In this document: one piece after another, positions 6,283 through 7,332 of the stretch
Layout of the letters: each line of letters opens with the position of its first letter
Numbering within the stretch: the first letter of the stretch is position 1
Origin: CBDUMN01 sp965368335
Lineage (GTDB): Bacteria > Pseudomonadota > Alphaproteobacteria > Rhodospirillales > JAPHRK01
NCBI GenBank assembly: GCA_965368335.1
Contig: CBDUMN010000136.1
Span: 1 to 7,332, forward strand
DNA: 7,332 nucleotides
Reading direction: 5' to 3'
Notes under the pieces: generated by a model
The model's input: only the letters and a program-made list of their open reading frames with translations
Told to the model about the DNA's origin: nothing
Databases searched by the model: none
Position numbers and translations under genes: made by a program

Positions 6283-6295
6283 TTCAGAATACCAT
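6267..6295 (+). promoter_or_regulatory. Promoter of the merR-thiolase unit
   Basis: TTGACG (6267-6272) and TACCAT (6290-6295) are again 17 bases apart, predicting a start near 6302 and a leader of about 35 bases. The architecture copies that of the synthetase promoter. No terminator is visible after the synthetase stop, so some read-through into merR is possible as well. Confidence 0.55.
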
Positions 6296-6336
6296 GGTCA
6301 AGCCTCCACCAACTTCTGCAAGGTTAGAGACCCGTT

Positions 6337-6738
6337 ATGGACATGAGAGAAGACCCAACCAACAAGCTCTACAGCGTGACCGAGCTCGCCAACGAGTTCG
6401 ATATCACGCCACGAGCCATACGCTTTTATGAGACAAAAGGGCTGCTCGCACCGCAACGGGCCGGGTCGACACGGGTCTACACTTACAAGGACCGCGCTCG
6501 ATTGATGATTATTCTGCGCGGCAAACGGATGGGCTTCTCCCTTTCCGGCATCAAGGAATATCTCGACCTTTACGATGCCGACCCCACCCAAAAAACCCAA
6601 ATGTCGGTCCTACTGGATGCGGTCCGAGAGCGGATGCAGGAACTGGACGAACAACGCAAAGATTTGGAAACCACGCTTGAAGAACTGAAAGACGTGGAAC
6701 GGCAAACCCTGGAAGCGCTAGACAGCGCGACCGATTAA
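6337..6738 (+). CDS. LiuR-like MerR-family regulator of acyl-CoA degradation genes
   Basis: A 133-residue DNA-binding protein. The MerR winged helix covers residues about 11-80: LYSVTELANEFDITPRAIRF (11-30, helix-turn-helix), YETKGLLAPQRAGSTRVYTY (31-50, first wing), and KDRARLMIILRGKRMGFSLS (51-70) before IKEYLDLYD. Residues about 86-125 are heptad-like and charged, the dimerisation coiled coil of the family. No cysteine or metal-binding tail follows, so a metal sensor is unlikely. The RGKRMGFSLSGIKEYLDLYD stretch is typical of LiuR, known from comparative genomics as a regulator of branched-chain amino acid and fatty acid breakdown. It sits between an acyl-CoA synthetase and a thiolase, and palindromic boxes precede both transcription units. 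ATG 6337 is preceded by an AGAGA-type site; the ATG two codons later is an alternative. The inducer, probably an acyl-CoA, is not deducible. Confidence 0.9.
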   Translation: MDMREDPTNKLYSVTELANEFDITPRAIRFYETKGLLAPQRAGSTRVYTYKDRARLMIILRGKRMGFSLSGIKEYLDLYDADPTQKTQMSVLLDAVRERMQELDEQRKDLETTLEELKDVERQTLEALDSATD

Positions 6739-6794
6739 CCCCAATTGAACCCGAACAACGGCTTTAACGCTATTTCGACACGGAGACGCAACAG

Positions 6795-7332
6795 ATGAAA
6801 AACGTCGTAATCGCCGGTTACGCCCGGTCCCCCTTCCATTTCGCCAACAAAGGCGAATTGACGAAAGTCCGCCCCGACGACATGGCCGCCCAGGTTATCA
6901 AAGGACTGGTCGAAAAGACCGGCGTCAAGGGTGAGGACATTGAAGATCTGATTATGGGCTGCGCCTTCCCCGAAGGTGAACAGGGTTTCAACGTGGCGCG
7001 TTTGGTCGGCTTCATGGCCGGTCTGCCGCTCTCCGTTGCGGGCACGACGGTCAACCGTTTCTGCGGTTCTTCCATGCAATCCGTCCATATGGCGGCAGGC
7101 GCCATTCAGATGAATGCGGGCGAGGCCTTTATTTGCGCCGGTATGGAAAGCATGACCCGAATTCCCATGGGCGGCTTCAACCCGCTCCCCAACCCCGGCC
7201 TGATGCAGGAATACCCACAAGCCTACGTCTCCATGGGCGAAACGGCGGAAAACCTCGCCAACCAATACTCCATCGCTCGGGCCGACCAGGAAGCCTTCGC
7301 CGTGGCCTCTCACGAAAAAGCCAGCAAAGCCC
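6795..7332 (+). CDS. Thiolase (acetyl-CoA acyltransferase), N-terminal 179 codons; runs off the right edge
   Basis: Cytoplasmic enzyme that cleaves 3-ketoacyl-CoA with CoA to acetyl-CoA and a shortened acyl-CoA, the last step of beta-oxidation. The visible 179 residues are nearly half of a typical protein of about 390-400. Seen are the N-terminal VVIAGYARSPFH (4-15), GCAFPEGEQGFNVAR (55-69), the nucleophile motif NRFCGSSMQSVHMAA with Cys90, the GAGMESMTRIP-like segment (here CAGMESMTRIP), and SMGETAENLANQY ahead of the edge. The second catalytic Cys and His regions lie beyond the window. The start at 6795 has GGAG nine bases upstream and follows merR by 56 bases with no terminator, so the two are likely cotranscribed. 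FadA-type degradative thiolase is favoured over a biosynthetic acetoacetyl-CoA thiolase because of the synthetase neighbour, but the part seen cannot decide. Confidence 0.94.
   Translation, partial: MKNVVIAGYARSPFHFANKGELTKVRPDDMAAQVIKGLVEKTGVKGEDIEDLIMGCAFPEGEQGFNVARLVGFMAGLPLSVAGTTVNRFCGSSMQSVHMAAGAIQMNAGEAFICAGMESMTRIPMGGFNPLPNPGLMQEYPQAYVSMGETAENLANQYSIARADQEAFAVASHEKASKA

Overview
The window looks like a chromosomal stretch of a Gram-negative alphaproteobacterium, plausibly Rhodospirillales-like. The grounds are protein style only: a class I cytochrome c with a Sec signal peptide, an HAE-1 type RND pump, and a MerR-controlled fatty acyl-CoA gene set. Most genes are GC-rich (37 of 60 bases at 301-360), with one clearly AT-rich gene. 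Genus cannot be fixed from the sequence.

Left part (1-2916, all minus strand): a drug/metabolite efflux operon. It reads from a sigma70-like promoter at 2887-2916 into a PadR-family regulator (2263-2823), then an RND periplasmic adaptor (1177-2255), then the first 390 codons of an RND inner-membrane pump that runs off the left edge. The PadR promoter carries two near-identical palindromic 16-mers exactly 30 bp apart, one between -35 and -10 and one over the predicted transcription start, as expected for an autoregulated operon. The adaptor gene is broken: its N- and C-terminal halves lie in different frames, joined near 1921-1928, where a short conserved stretch also seems to be missing.

Middle part (2917-4472): about 235 bases with no convincing gene, then an AT-rich minus-strand gene for a small class I SAM-dependent methyltransferase (3151-3666). 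A perfect 12-bp-stem terminator (3745-3784) ends the next minus-strand gene, a secreted monohaem cytochrome c (3807-4178). A divergent intergenic region of 294 bp follows.

Right part (4473-7332, plus strand): an acyl-CoA degradation cluster, made of a long-chain acyl-CoA synthetase (4473-6194), a LiuR-like MerR regulator (6337-6738) and the start of a thiolase (6795 to the right edge). Near-identical 16-bp palindromic boxes (TTGACGTATACGTTAC and TTGACGTTAACGTTAC) overlap the -35 elements of the synthetase promoter and the merR promoter, each 17 bp from a -10-like hexamer. The simplest reading is that the MerR protein represses both transcription units: acyl-CoA activation and thiolysis are released together, and merR controls itself.

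I found no evidence of a wholly undescribed system, CRISPR array, mobile element or RNA gene. The points most worth following up are the shared MerR box, the PadR operator pair and the disrupted adaptor.
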